A DNA stretch of 64,000 nucleotides, taken from positions 124,001-188,000 of the forward strand of contig JANWIP010000020.1 of assembly GCA_025449845.1 (NCBI GenBank). The letters are read 5' to 3'. Position numbers and translations under genes: made by a program. Origin of the DNA: Solirubrobacteraceae bacterium. GTDB taxonomy: Bacteria; Actinomycetota; Thermoleophilia; Solirubrobacterales; Solirubrobacteraceae. The notes beneath the pieces are model-generated. The model was not told the origin of the DNA, ran no database searches, and saw only the letters and a list, made by a program, of their open reading frames with translations. Every line of letters begins with the position of its first letter. Positions within the stretch are counted from its first letter, which is position 1. Shown here piece after piece: positions 43,952-52,311 of the stretch.

Positions 43952-45597
43952 AGGTAAAACCAGTGTTCGATGCCGAGCTCTGTGGCGATCAGTACGGCGG
44001 CGCAGGCAGCGGCGAGCCCGACCACATCGGGCCTCCTGGGTAGAAAAGCGATCAGCACGGCCAACGCCACGGCGGCGGCCTCCACCACGGTCTCCCAGCC
44101 ATGCAGCCCATAGAGCCCCCACACCGAGAAGGGCGAGAGGCGGTTGGACTGATAGACGAAGGTGCGCTCGTAGATCGTGTGCAGGGAATCGTGGGTGAAA
44201 GCCGGGATGGAGACGACGGCAGCTGTGAGCAGAAAGGCTCCCACGAACAGCATCAGCGCTCGCGCCTTGGCGCTGACGGAAGGCAACCGACCCAGCCCAT
44301 GCGTAGCCAGCAGCGGCACGAGCGCCAGGGGAGCGAACTTGGTGAGGCCCGCGAGCGCCGCGAAGATCCCGCGCGCGGGTGGGGAAGTAGCGAACAGCAC
44401 TGCCGCCAGCACGAGCGCACCGACGAACACGTCGTTGCTGTTGCTCTCAAGCGCGTAGAGCGTGAAGGGGTAGGCCACCCAGGCGTAGGCGAGCGCGATG
44501 CCAAGCGTGGGCCCACGCACGCGGACGCCGAGCAGGAACAGCAGCGCAACCGCGAGCAGGTCGCAGAAGATCGAGAAGGCATGCGCGGCGGGCAGATCGT
44601 CCCAGCGCCCGCTCCAGCCGAATATCTGCTGGAAGGGCACGTATCCCTCGTAGTTGACCGGCCCATAGGTGTCTCCGTGTTCATTGTCCGTCGGCCAACT
44701 GCCGTACAGCGGCTTGCCGTGCGTGAGCCGCTGCGCTCCGATCACCCCGGCATAGCCCACGTCGATGACGTTGGAGTCGGCGACGTTGAGGCCGATGCGA
44801 AAGCCGATCAGGAACACGACGCCGACAGCCAGCATCTCTGGGGGTATGCGCAACCGGGGGATGCGCCCGCTGCCAGCGCGCAGCATGCAGAGCATGCGCA
44901 CGAAGAGGTACAGCAGCGGTGGATAGACAAGCGGCGCCGAGGCGTCGATGCGCGCGTGGTCAAAGAAGGCCAGCGAGACCGAGAAGGACAGCAGGACCAG
45001 CAGATCGAGGTGCAGCATTGAGAGCGGCCGGCGCCAGTCGCAGAAGCCGATGAAGAAGAGCAAGCAGAGGGGAAGCCAGATGTAGAGCTTGGTGACGTGC
45101 CTGCCAAAGGCTCCGGGATAGCCGCGCGCCATCGTCCAGGCGACCTGAAAGCCGGTCCACTGCTCGAGCACCCGCCCGGAGGCGTCGGCGATGTAGACCT
45201 GCACGATCTCCTTGTCCTTAGGCGAGAAATAGGAGACCTGCCAGCGTCCGGGGCCCTTCAAATAGGCGCCGCCGTAGGAGCCGGGGTACTTCGCGCGCTC
45301 GTGGCGCACCTTGGGCAGCCCTTCAGCGATACGCAGCACCTGGTTGGCCGAGAGGTGACGACCTGGGTAAGGCAGGTCTGAGGCAGCGACAGGTACGGGC
45401 GTGTTGGGATTGGCAGCTGTCGTCGTGGAGGAAGAAGAAAAAGAAGAAGAGGAGGAGGGGTTGCCGCTGGAGGGCGTGACAGAGGCGCTCCCGGGCAGCG
45501 ATGCGGCTGGGGGCGTGGCGGCCGAGGCAGGCGCAACCGCGGTGAGCGACGCGGCGCAGGTGACCAGCAAAGCGAGCACGGATGAGCGCGAGGTCAT
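43801..45597 (-). CDS. GT87-like polytopic protein with exported PepSY-like domain
   Basis: A 598-residue protein. A cleavable signal (ending near A-S-A) and a Ser/Thr-rich linker lead to a small alpha/beta domain (about 80-165) resembling PepSY: W-Q-V-S-Y-F, V-Y-I-A-D-A-S-G-R-V-L-E and W-T-G-F-Q-V-A-W. Ten or so membrane helices follow, with D-V-G-Y-A-G-V and Y-G-P-V-N-Y in external loops, as in polyprenyl-phosphate-mannose-dependent transferases. An Asp in S-N-V-I-D-V could be catalytic. The combination of exported sensor-like domain and GT-C body is unusual. It is convergent with the GT39-type gene. Confidence 0.72.
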   Translation of the reverse strand: MTSRSSVLALLVTCAASLTAVAPASAATPPAASLPGSASVTPSSGNPSSSSSFSSSSTTTAANPNTPVPVAASDLPYPGRHLSANQVLRIAEGLPKVRHERAKYPGSYGGAYLKGPGRWQVSYFSPKDKEIVQVYIADASGRVLEQWTGFQVAWTMARGYPGAFGRHVTKLYIWLPLCLLFFIGFCDWRRPLSMLHLDLLVLLSFSVSLAFFDHARIDASAPLVYPPLLYLFVRMLCMLRAGSGRIPRLRIPPEMLAVGVVFLIGFRIGLNVADSNVIDVGYAGVIGAQRLTHGKPLYGSWPTDNEHGDTYGPVNYEGYVPFQQIFGWSGRWDDLPAAHAFSIFCDLLAVALLFLLGVRVRGPTLGIALAYAWVAYPFTLYALESNSNDVFVGALVLAAVLFATSPPARGIFAALAGLTKFAPLALVPLLATHGLGRLPSVSAKARALMLFVGAFLLTAAVVSIPAFTHDSLHTIYERTFVYQSNRLSPFSVWGLYGLHGWETVVEAAAVALAVLIAFLPRRPDVVGLAAACAAVLIATELGIEHWFYLYIPWFFGLVMLALLGGPLPALARPASTVLETEQPVMWNIDTPTLARPLT

Positions 45598-45609
45598 CGT
45601 GCAGCGAGG

Positions 45610-46851
45610 TTACTGGCGCGCGCGAGACCTTGGGGCACGTTTGAAGGCTTGACGACCCGTGCAGAGGGGTGGGCGCGAAGGGACACGCGCGGGCGCCATA
45701 GCGTCCTCGACGGCGACGCAGACCCGCTCCACATCGGCGGGGGTCATGCCGAGGAAGAGCGGCAGGCGTACAAGCGTGTCACTGGTGTCTTCGCTGACCG
45801 GCAGCTCCAGCGGAGCACGCCCGAAGCGCCGGCCGGCGGTCGATGAATGCAGCGGTATGTAGTGGAAGTGCGCCTCGATGCGCTGCGCACCAAGGCGCTC
45901 GATGAAGCGATCGCGCTCAGCCCGGGTGGGCAGCAGCAGGTAGTACATATGCGCGTTATGCGTGCGTCCTGCGGGGATCGTGGGCCGGCGCAGGAGACCA
46001 TCCCGCTCCAGTGCCGCGAAGCGCTCGTGATAGGCGCTCCAGATGGCCATCCGCCGCTCAAGGATTTCAGCGGAGTGCTGGATCTGCGCCCATAGGAAGG
46101 CCGCGTTGATCTCGCTGGTGAGAAAGGAGGAGCCGAGGTCGACCCAGGTGTACTTATCGACCTGTCCGCGCAGGAACTGGGAGCGGTTGGTGCCCTTCTC
46201 CTGCAGGATCTCCGCGCGCTCGATCCACTCCGGCCGGTTGACGAGCAGGGCGCCGCCCTCGCCGCAGGTGAGGTTCTTGGTCTCGTGAAAGCTCAGACAG
46301 CCAAGGTCGCCGATCGCCCCCAGAGGCGCGTCGCGATATGCCGCGGAGATGCCCTGCGCGGCATCCTCGATCACCGCCAGAGCATGGCGCTCGGCGAGGA
46401 CGCGAATGGCATCCATGTCGCAGGCCACCCCGGCATAGTGAACCGGCACGATCGCGCGGGTGCGGGGGGTAATGGCCTCCTCGATCAGCCGCTCGTCGAG
46501 ATTGAGCGTGTCCGGGCGGATATCGACGAAGACCGGCACAGCTCCGCGCAGGGCGACGGCGCCGGCGGTGGTGGGGAACGTGTAGGAGGGCACGATGACC
46601 TCATCGCCAGGTCCGACATCCGCGACGAGCATGGCCATCTCAAGCGCTGAGGAGCAGGAGAAGGTGAGCAGCGCACGCGGCGAGCCGAGCTGCTGGGCCA
46701 GCCACTGCGAACAGAGTTCGGTGAAAGGCCCGTTGCCCGACAGGTGCAGGTTGTCGATGGCCTCCTGGATGTAGCCGAACTCATCGCCTGTGGTGTGGGG
46801 CCGGTTGAAGGGGATTTTGGTGCTCGGCACACCGTCGGCAAGAGTTTCCAT
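45610..46851 (-). CDS. DegT/DnrJ/EryC1 sugar aminotransferase (WecE/RffA-like)
   Basis: A PLP aminotransferase acting on nucleotide keto-sugars. N-R-P-H-T-T-G-D-E at the N-terminus, S-C-S-S-A-L-E-M-A, E-D-A-A-Q-G and the PLP lysine K192 in F-H-E-T-K-N-L-T-C-G-E-G-G match dTDP-4-dehydro-6-deoxyglucose 4-aminotransferase (WecE/RffA), also close to ArnB. That would give a 4-amino-4,6-dideoxyhexose for surface glycans. A basic C-terminal tail (after about 385) is extra. It is divergent from the GT2 gene. Confidence 0.9.
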   Translation of the reverse strand: METLADGVPSTKIPFNRPHTTGDEFGYIQEAIDNLHLSGNGPFTELCSQWLAQQLGSPRALLTFSCSSALEMAMLVADVGPGDEVIVPSYTFPTTAGAVALRGAVPVFVDIRPDTLNLDERLIEEAITPRTRAIVPVHYAGVACDMDAIRVLAERHALAVIEDAAQGISAAYRDAPLGAIGDLGCLSFHETKNLTCGEGGALLVNRPEWIERAEILQEKGTNRSQFLRGQVDKYTWVDLGSSFLTSEINAAFLWAQIQHSAEILERRMAIWSAYHERFAALERDGLLRRPTIPAGRTHNAHMYYLLLPTRAERDRFIERLGAQRIEAHFHYIPLHSSTAGRRFGRAPLELPVSEDTSDTLVRLPLFLGMTPADVERVCVAVEDAMAPARVPSRPPLCTGRQAFKRAPRSRARQ

Positions 46852-46987
46852 TTACAAAATGGTCCCAGTTATCAGCGAGCCGATCAAGCCATCAGTCGGA
46901 AACAAATACGCCGCCCAAGGGCTTTTGGAGGCCCCGGGTCCCCGCGATCGTTTTGCCCACCAGGGTGCCGCCGTTAGCGTCGTCCAG

Positions 46988-48025
46988 GTGGATTTTGATA
47001 GGCCGGCACTGAGCGTGGTGGTCCCCGTATATGGCTGCGGCGCGTGCGTGGGCCACCTGCATGAGCGCCTCACGGCGGTGCTCGCGGAGATGGGCATCAG
47101 CTATGAGATCGTGCTGGTCGACGATCGCGCGGGCGATGGCTCCTGGCCACAGATCGAGCGTCTGGCCGCCGCTGACAGTGCGGTGCGTGGACTGCTGTTG
47201 AGTCGCAACTTTGGCCAGCACGCGGCGATCACCGCGGGCCTGCGGCACGCACGGGGTGAGCGGGTGGCAGTGATGGACTGCGATCTGCAGGACCCACCGG
47301 AGGACCTGCCGCGCCTGTACGCGAAGTCGCTGGAGGGCTATGAGATCGTGTTCGGTCGCCGCGTGCGCAAGCCCACCGGCTGGCTGCGGGGGCTCGTCGG
47401 GCGCATGTACTTCCGCGGCATCAAAGTCTTCGCCGGCGCCGACATCGACGGGCAGTACGGCAGCTTCAGCGTGATCTCGCGCAAGGTGGTGGAAGCGTTT
47501 CTGACCTTCGAGGATCAGGACCGCCACTACATGATGATCCTCACCTGGCTGAAGTTCGACACCGTGGCGGTGGACTACCAGCCGGCGCTGCGCTACAAGG
47601 GCCGCAGCTCATACAGTCTGCCGAAGCTGATCGACCATGCCCTGGACGGGGTGTTCTTCCAGACCACTGTGCTGCTGCGCTGGATCGTCTACATGGGCTT
47701 CGGGCTGGCCGCGCTGGGTGGTCTGCTGGCGCTGCGCGTCGTATATGCGAGGGTAGTCGGGACAGTCTTTCCGGGCTGGACGAGCCTGGTGGCTGGCGGC
47801 CTGTTCGTGGGCGGCTTCATCATCCTCAGCACAGGAATAACCGGGTTGTATATCGGCAAGGTTTTCGATCAGGTTAGAGCGCGGCCGGTGTATGTGGTGG
47901 ACCGCATGGTGGGAGGCGCGAGAAATGAACGAAACGGGCTATGGAGGGAGCAGCCGAGCACTTCGCAGACGCCCCTGCAGAGCACCCGCGGCGAACCTTC
48001 CTCAACCAGCGTGGAGGCCCTTTAG
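46988..48025 (+). CDS. GT2 glycosyltransferase, polyprenyl-phosphate type (ArnC/GtrB-like)
   Basis: It loads a sugar onto a polyprenyl phosphate on the cytoplasmic face. L-S-V-V-V-P-V-Y, V-L-V-D-D, M-D-C-D-L-Q-D-P-P-E (metal site) and F-G-R-R-V-R-K-P match DPM1/ArnC/GtrB, and two membrane helices follow (about 235-300). GTG 46988 starts at the GT fold and leaves 136 bp of lower-GC sequence for divergent promoters; ATG 46859 is in frame and would add 43 residues while leaving only 7 bp to the neighbour. The stop overlaps the next start (TAGTG). Confidence 0.88.
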   Translation: MDFDRPALSVVVPVYGCGACVGHLHERLTAVLAEMGISYEIVLVDDRAGDGSWPQIERLAAADSAVRGLLLSRNFGQHAAITAGLRHARGERVAVMDCDLQDPPEDLPRLYAKSLEGYEIVFGRRVRKPTGWLRGLVGRMYFRGIKVFAGADIDGQYGSFSVISRKVVEAFLTFEDQDRHYMMILTWLKFDTVAVDYQPALRYKGRSSYSLPKLIDHALDGVFFQTTVLLRWIVYMGFGLAALGGLLALRVVYARVVGTVFPGWTSLVAGGLFVGGFIILSTGITGLYIGKVFDQVRARPVYVVDRMVGGARNERNGLWREQPSTSQTPLQSTRGEPSSTSVEAL

Positions 48026-48969
48026 TGCAGTGGCAGCGCAGGGGAGTGCTGCTGTCCGCGCCGCCGCGGCGCGCCTGGAGTCACTCCCATGTGGCGCTGC
48101 CGGTCGTGGAGAGCACAGCCGAGAACACCCTGAACCTTTACTACTCGCCCCGAGATGAAAAGGGCAGAGCGCATATCGCACGGGCACGCCTGGAGGTGAC
48201 GCCAGCAGGCGCCTTGTCAGTTGCCGGGCACGACCCCGATCCAGTGCTGAGCCCCGGAGAGCTAGGTGCATTTGACGACGCGGGAGTGACGGTGTCGTGT
48301 GTAGTGGAGGGAGCGCCGGGACAGGGCACGTTGCTCTATTACACGGGCTGGTCACTAGGGGTCACCGTGCCCTTCTACTTCTACGCGGGACTGGCCGTGC
48401 GCCGGCCGGGAGAGAACGTCTTTGAGCGCGTATCCAAGGCGCCGATCCTGGAGCGCAACGCGGTGGACCCATACCTGACGGCCTCGCCCTGGGTGCTGCG
48501 CGAGGCAGATGGGGTGTGGCGCATGTGGTACGTGTCCTGCGCGCGCTGGGAGATGGATGAGAACCCCACCCACCCCACCCCGCGCCACTACTACCACGTG
48601 CGCTACGCGCAGAGCGCTGACGGCCTGCGCTGGCAGCGCGAGGGGCGGGTGGCGATCGACTTCAAGGACGCCGGCGAGTACGCGATGGGTCGCCCCTGCG
48701 TGACGCGCGGCGCGGATGGCTACCGCATGTGGCTGTGTGCGCGCGGCGCGAACTATGGACTGGCATACGCCTCCTCCGCGGACGGAACCCACTGGGAGCG
48801 CGCGGACGCCGATACCGCACTCCCGGGGTCCCAAGAAGCGTGGGACTCGGAAATGCAGGCATACCCCGCGGTATTTGAACGGGGTGGCAGGCGTTATCTG
48901 CTTTACAACGGCAACGGCTACGGACGCAGCGGCGTCGGCTACGCGGTAGGTCCGGGAGGAAGCGAATGA
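48025..48969 (+). CDS. Five-bladed beta-propeller protein (GH43/GH32-like fold)
   Basis: A 314-residue soluble protein with repeated blades such as P-W-V-L-R-E-A-D-G-V-W-R-M-W-Y-V-S, H-V-R-Y-A-Q-S-A-D-G-L-R-W and Y-A-S-S-A-D-G-T-H-W-E-R, the pattern of GH43/GH32-related propellers. A catalytic assignment is not possible by eye. GTG 48025 has GGAGG 7 nt upstream and overlaps the GT2 stop by one base; the SMR-like gene overlaps its end (ATGA). There is no signal peptide, so it would work in the cytoplasm, perhaps as a glycosidase or phosphorylase on a precursor. Confidence 0.75.
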   Translation: MQWQRRGVLLSAPPRRAWSHSHVALPVVESTAENTLNLYYSPRDEKGRAHIARARLEVTPAGALSVAGHDPDPVLSPGELGAFDDAGVTVSCVVEGAPGQGTLLYYTGWSLGVTVPFYFYAGLAVRRPGENVFERVSKAPILERNAVDPYLTASPWVLREADGVWRMWYVSCARWEMDENPTHPTPRHYYHVRYAQSADGLRWQREGRVAIDFKDAGEYAMGRPCVTRGADGYRMWLCARGANYGLAYASSADGTHWERADADTALPGSQEAWDSEMQAYPAVFERGGRRYLLYNGNGYGRSGVGYAVGPGGSE

Positions 48970-49334
48970 GAATGGCGTGGGTGTACGTGGGGATATCGGT
49001 GATGGTGACCGCGTACGGACAGCTGGTAGTGAAGTGGCGGGTGTCCCAGCGCGGCCACCTGCCGGCGACGCTGGAAGGCAAGCTGCACTTCTTCGGCAGC
49101 CTGTTGACGGACCCCTGGGTGCTGAGCGCGATGGCGACGACGTTCCTCGCGGCGCTCTGCTGGATGGCCGCGCTCTCCAAGCTCGACCTCAGTCGCGCCT
49201 ATCCCTTCTCGGCGGTGTCCTTCATATCGGTGCTCGTATTCAGCGGACTTTTCCTGGGCGAGGGGATCTCGCCCGGCAAGGTGCTGGGCGTGGCGATCGT
49301 GATCACAGGCCTGATCATCGGCGTGCGGGCGTAG
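48966..49334 (+). CDS. Small multidrug resistance/EamA-type transporter (ArnE/F-like)
   Basis: A 122-residue four-helix protein of the SMR/EamA type. Q-L-V-V-K-W-R in helix 1, W-M-A-A-L-S-K-L-D-L-S-R-A-Y-P-F in the middle and G-E-G-I-S-P-G-K-V-L-G before the last helix fit ArnE/ArnF and related flippase subunits better than drug exporters. Coupled to the propeller gene by a 4-nt overlap, it may move a lipid-linked sugar across the membrane. Confidence 0.82.
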   Translation: MRMAWVYVGISVMVTAYGQLVVKWRVSQRGHLPATLEGKLHFFGSLLTDPWVLSAMATTFLAALCWMAALSKLDLSRAYPFSAVSFISVLVFSGLFLGEGISPGKVLGVAIVITGLIIGVRA

Positions 49335-49344
49335 GGACACGGGC

Positions 49345-50043
49345 ATGAGTGGAAAGACAGTCGCGATACTTCAGTCCAACTACGTGCCGTGGAAGGGTTA
49401 CTTCGATCTGATGGGGCGCGTGGATGAGTTCATCATCTACGACGACGTGCAGTACACCCGGCGGGACTGGCGCAATCGCAATCGGCTGAAGTCTCCCGAG
49501 GGGGTGCGCTGGCTGACGATCCCGGTGCAGGTGAAAGGGCGCTATCTGCAGCGCATCGACGAGACATTCGTAAGCGACCCCGGCTGGGCGCAGCGGCATT
49601 GGGCGGCCGTTCGGTCGTGGTATGGCAAGGCTCCCTTCTTCAAGCCTTACGAGGCTGCGTTGGAGAACTTGTATACGGGGCGCAAGGAGCTGAAGCTATC
49701 CGCCATCAATCGGCGCTTCCTGGAAGGGCTGCGCGATCTGCTGGGGATCAAGACGCCGCTGAGCTCCTCCAGTGACTACGCCAGCAGCGGGCAGAAGACG
49801 GAGCGACTGCTAGGGATCTGCAAGGCAGCAAATGCGACGAGCTACCTGTCAGGTCCGGCGGCACGCGAGTACCTGGACGAGGAGAGCTTTCGCGCGGCGG
49901 GCGTGCAGGTGCAGTGGATGAGCTATGAGGGCTATCCGGAGTATCCCCAGTTGCACGGGCCCTTTGAGCATGGCGTGAGCGTGCTGGACCTGTTGCTGAA
50001 CGTGGGCGAAGACGCCCCCAAGTACATGCTGGGGGCGAGATGA
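49345..50043 (+). CDS. WbqC family protein
   Basis: A 232-residue protein of the WbqC family, found in O-antigen and capsule loci. The diagnostic opening is V-A-I-L-Q-S-N-Y-V-P-W-K-G-Y-F-D-L, then Y-D-D-V-Q-Y-T-R-R-D-W-R-N-R-N and L-T-I-P-V. The biochemical role is not settled; acylation of amino-sugars has been suggested for relatives. It overlaps the NeuD-like gene by 4 nt. Confidence 0.9.
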   Translation: MSGKTVAILQSNYVPWKGYFDLMGRVDEFIIYDDVQYTRRDWRNRNRLKSPEGVRWLTIPVQVKGRYLQRIDETFVSDPGWAQRHWAAVRSWYGKAPFFKPYEAALENLYTGRKELKLSAINRRFLEGLRDLLGIKTPLSSSSDYASSGQKTERLLGICKAANATSYLSGPAAREYLDEESFRAAGVQVQWMSYEGYPEYPQLHGPFEHGVSVLDLLLNVGEDAPKYMLGAR

Positions 50044-50708
50044 CGCCTAAGCCCGTGGTGATCTTCGGCGTGGGCGCCTTCGCGCAGGTGGCTGAGGTGT
50101 ATCTGCGCAAGGACAGTCCCCGCGAGGTCGTGGGGTATACGGTGGACGGCGAGTACGTAACCGCCGCCGCGTTCGCGGGCCTGCCGGTGATGGCGTTTGA
50201 GGAGCTACTGGAGAGCCACCCACCCGACCGCGTGGACCTGCTGATAGCGACGGGGTTTCGCGGCGTGAACAGCGTACGGCGCGGCATCTACGAGCGTTGC
50301 AAGGATCTGGGTTACGAGTTCGTCAAATATGTGAGCTCAAGGGCGTACGTGATGAGCGACGAGGGTGTCGGTGAGAATACCTTCGTATTCGAGGCGAACG
50401 TGATCCAGCCATTTGTGGAGATCGGCAGCAATGTGGTGGTGTGGAGCGGCAATCACATTGGTCATCACAGCCGCATCGCGGACCACTGCTTCATAGCCTC
50501 TCATGCGGTGATCTCAGGACATGTGATGGTTGGGGAAATGTCATTCATAGGGGTCAATGCGACGATGCGCGACGGGATCGAGCTGGGCCCAAGGTGCGTG
50601 ATCGGCGCCGGAGCAGTGGTGCTGAGGGATCAGGAGGAGGGAACGGTGCTGCGCGCCACCGAGGCGCCGGTGCACCCGAAGAAGAGTTGGGAGCTGCGCA
50701 ATTTCTGA
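50040..50708 (+). CDS. NeuD-like sugar O/N-acetyltransferase (left-handed beta helix)
   Basis: A 222-residue two-domain protein. A Rossmann-like half (V-V-I-F-G-V-G-A-F-A-Q-V-A) is followed by hexapeptide repeats (for example G-E-N-T-F-V-F-E-A-N-V and G-P-R-C-V-I-G-A-G-A-V-V-L). The catalytic His is likely in S-G-N-H-I-G-H-H. This is the NeuD/PglD layout, which acetylates sialic acid or UDP-4-amino-sugars, fitting the aminotransferase in this cluster. Confidence 0.87.
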   Translation: MTPKPVVIFGVGAFAQVAEVYLRKDSPREVVGYTVDGEYVTAAAFAGLPVMAFEELLESHPPDRVDLLIATGFRGVNSVRRGIYERCKDLGYEFVKYVSSRAYVMSDEGVGENTFVFEANVIQPFVEIGSNVVVWSGNHIGHHSRIADHCFIASHAVISGHVMVGEMSFIGVNATMRDGIELGPRCVIGAGAVVLRDQEEGTVLRATEAPVHPKKSWELRNF

Positions 50709-50712
50709 CGTA

Positions 50713-51348
50713 GTGACACCAGTGGCGCGGTACTACTCCGAGAAGCTCGGTGCTCACGGCGTCACACCCCAGGGGGTGGATTGGAACTCTGAGGATTCCC
50801 AGCAGCTGCGCTTCAGTCAGCTGCTGCTCGTGATGCAGGAGGAGCCAAGGGAGCCGCTGGTGCTGGACTACGGCTGTGGCTATGGCGCGCTCGCACGGCG
50901 TCTGATCGCCGCCGGCGCTCCGTTTCGCTATGTCGGCTTCGATGTATGCACGCCGATGGTGGCGCGGGCACGCGCAGACGTGCGCGACCCGAGGTGCAGT
51001 TTCACCGACCGCGAAAGCGAGCTGCCTGTTGCCGACTACACAGTGGCCAGCGGCATCTTCAACGTTCGCCTGCAGGCTTCATCCGAGCAGTGGCGGGCAC
51101 ACGTGGTTAAGACCATCGACGCGCTGGCGCGGCACAGCAGCAGAGGCTTCGCCTTCAATATGCTGACGCGCTATGCCGATGCGCGGAAGCTGCGTGACTA
51201 TCTCTACTACGCGGACCCCGGCGAGTATTTCAAGCTGTGTAAGCAGAGCTGGTCACGCAACGTGGCGCTGCTACACCACTACGACCTATATGAGTTCACC
51301 ATCCTGGTGAAGCTGGGCAGCGAGCCCAAGGCGCTGCTTCACCCCTGA
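50713..51348 (+). CDS. SAM-dependent methyltransferase in glycan cluster
   Basis: A 211-residue class I methyltransferase. Motif I is V-L-D-Y-G-C-G-Y-G-A-L, followed by G-F-D-V-C-T-P-M and a V-A-S-G-I-F-N-V strand. It follows the acetyltransferase by 4 nt and probably methylates the same sugar or its carrier. The start is GTG 50713. It ends over the convergent dioxygenase gene by about 10 bp. Confidence 0.84.
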   Translation: MTPVARYYSEKLGAHGVTPQGVDWNSEDSQQLRFSQLLLVMQEEPREPLVLDYGCGYGALARRLIAAGAPFRYVGFDVCTPMVARARADVRDPRCSFTDRESELPVADYTVASGIFNVRLQASSEQWRAHVVKTIDALARHSSRGFAFNMLTRYADARKLRDYLYYADPGEYFKLCKQSWSRNVALLHHYDLYEFTILVKLGSEPKALLHP

Positions 51349-52226
51349 TGGGCGCGGTACAGCCGCTCCTCAGCAGGTCGGTAGTACTCGTCACTGGAGG
51401 TGACAACGCGGGTGTACCAGCCAAGCAGCTGCTGAGTGCGCGGAGGCTGTTCGAGCACGAACTCGTCGCCGAGCGCGCGCACATAATCGATCTGCTGCTT
51501 GAAGAAGGAGCGCGTGAACATATGGTTGATGGCGAGGCGGTCACGATTTGTCATGTTGCGTCCCGCGGCGTGCCATAGAGTCGAGTCGAATACGAACATG
51601 GAGCCGGCGGGACATTCAACCGCGACCGAGGCGTTCTCCATGTATCTCTGCCCGGGCGGGCCAGTGCGCTGGTGGGTGCCCGGTACGACAAGCGTGCCGC
51701 CGTTGGCGGCGCTGAACTCGTCGATCGCCAGCATCGTGTTGACAGAGGCCAGATAGCCGTCCATGTAGCGCGGGAAGTCCATGTGAAAGGTGTACTGCAA
51801 TATTTCGCCGAGCGCACCATCGTAAGGCGGCAGGATGAGACCGTTCTGCAGGTGCATGACGGCGGTGTCAGAAACGGTGTTATCGACGATCGCCAGCAGC
51901 TCCGGCAGCTCCAGGAGCTCGGCGAAGACGGGGTCGTAGCTGAGCATCGAGCGCATCACACCCACCTCGCGGGCGCGATCGAGCCGCTCCTGCCCGACCT
52001 CTTCAAGCGTGCGCGCCTGCGCTTCATACATGCCCGCACGAATGCGCTGGAGCAGCTCCGGGGAGAGAACATCGGTGACAATGCCGGCGCCCGAGTACTT
52101 CAGGGCGTCGAGGGTGCTCGGCAGCCAGTCGGCTTCGGTACTCGAACAAATGGGCAGCATCGAGTGAATCGTATGCAAAGGGTCGGGGTCGGTCAAGCGC
52201 TTCTCGCCCGCTTCAGTCAGACACAT
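51339..52226 (-). CDS. Phytanoyl-CoA dioxygenase (PhyH) family oxygenase
   Basis: A 295-residue Fe(II)/2-oxoglutarate-dependent dioxygenase. Iron ligands are His148 and Asp150 in F-H-M-D-F and His219 in L-W-H-A-A-G-R-N; Arg230 probably binds 2-oxoglutarate. Related enzymes hydroxylate lipids or sugar-linked small molecules. I use ATG 52226; the frame opens at 52277, and ATG 52160 is also possible. It is divergent from the large membrane protein gene. Confidence 0.83.
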   Translation of the reverse strand: MCLTEAGEKRLTDPDPLHTIHSMLPICSSTEADWLPSTLDALKYSGAGIVTDVLSPELLQRIRAGMYEAQARTLEEVGQERLDRAREVGVMRSMLSYDPVFAELLELPELLAIVDNTVSDTAVMHLQNGLILPPYDGALGEILQYTFHMDFPRYMDGYLASVNTMLAIDEFSAANGGTLVVPGTHQRTGPPGQRYMENASVAVECPAGSMFVFDSTLWHAAGRNMTNRDRLAINHMFTRSFFKQQIDYVRALGDEFVLEQPPRTQQLLGWYTRVVTSSDEYYRPAEERLYRAHQG

Positions 52227-52311
52227 TTCGATCTGGATGGACGGCTGCCAGACAGGTGGGCGACAGCGAGGAGGCACCTCTGCGCAGTGCGATATCTACT
52301 CTGATTCGACT

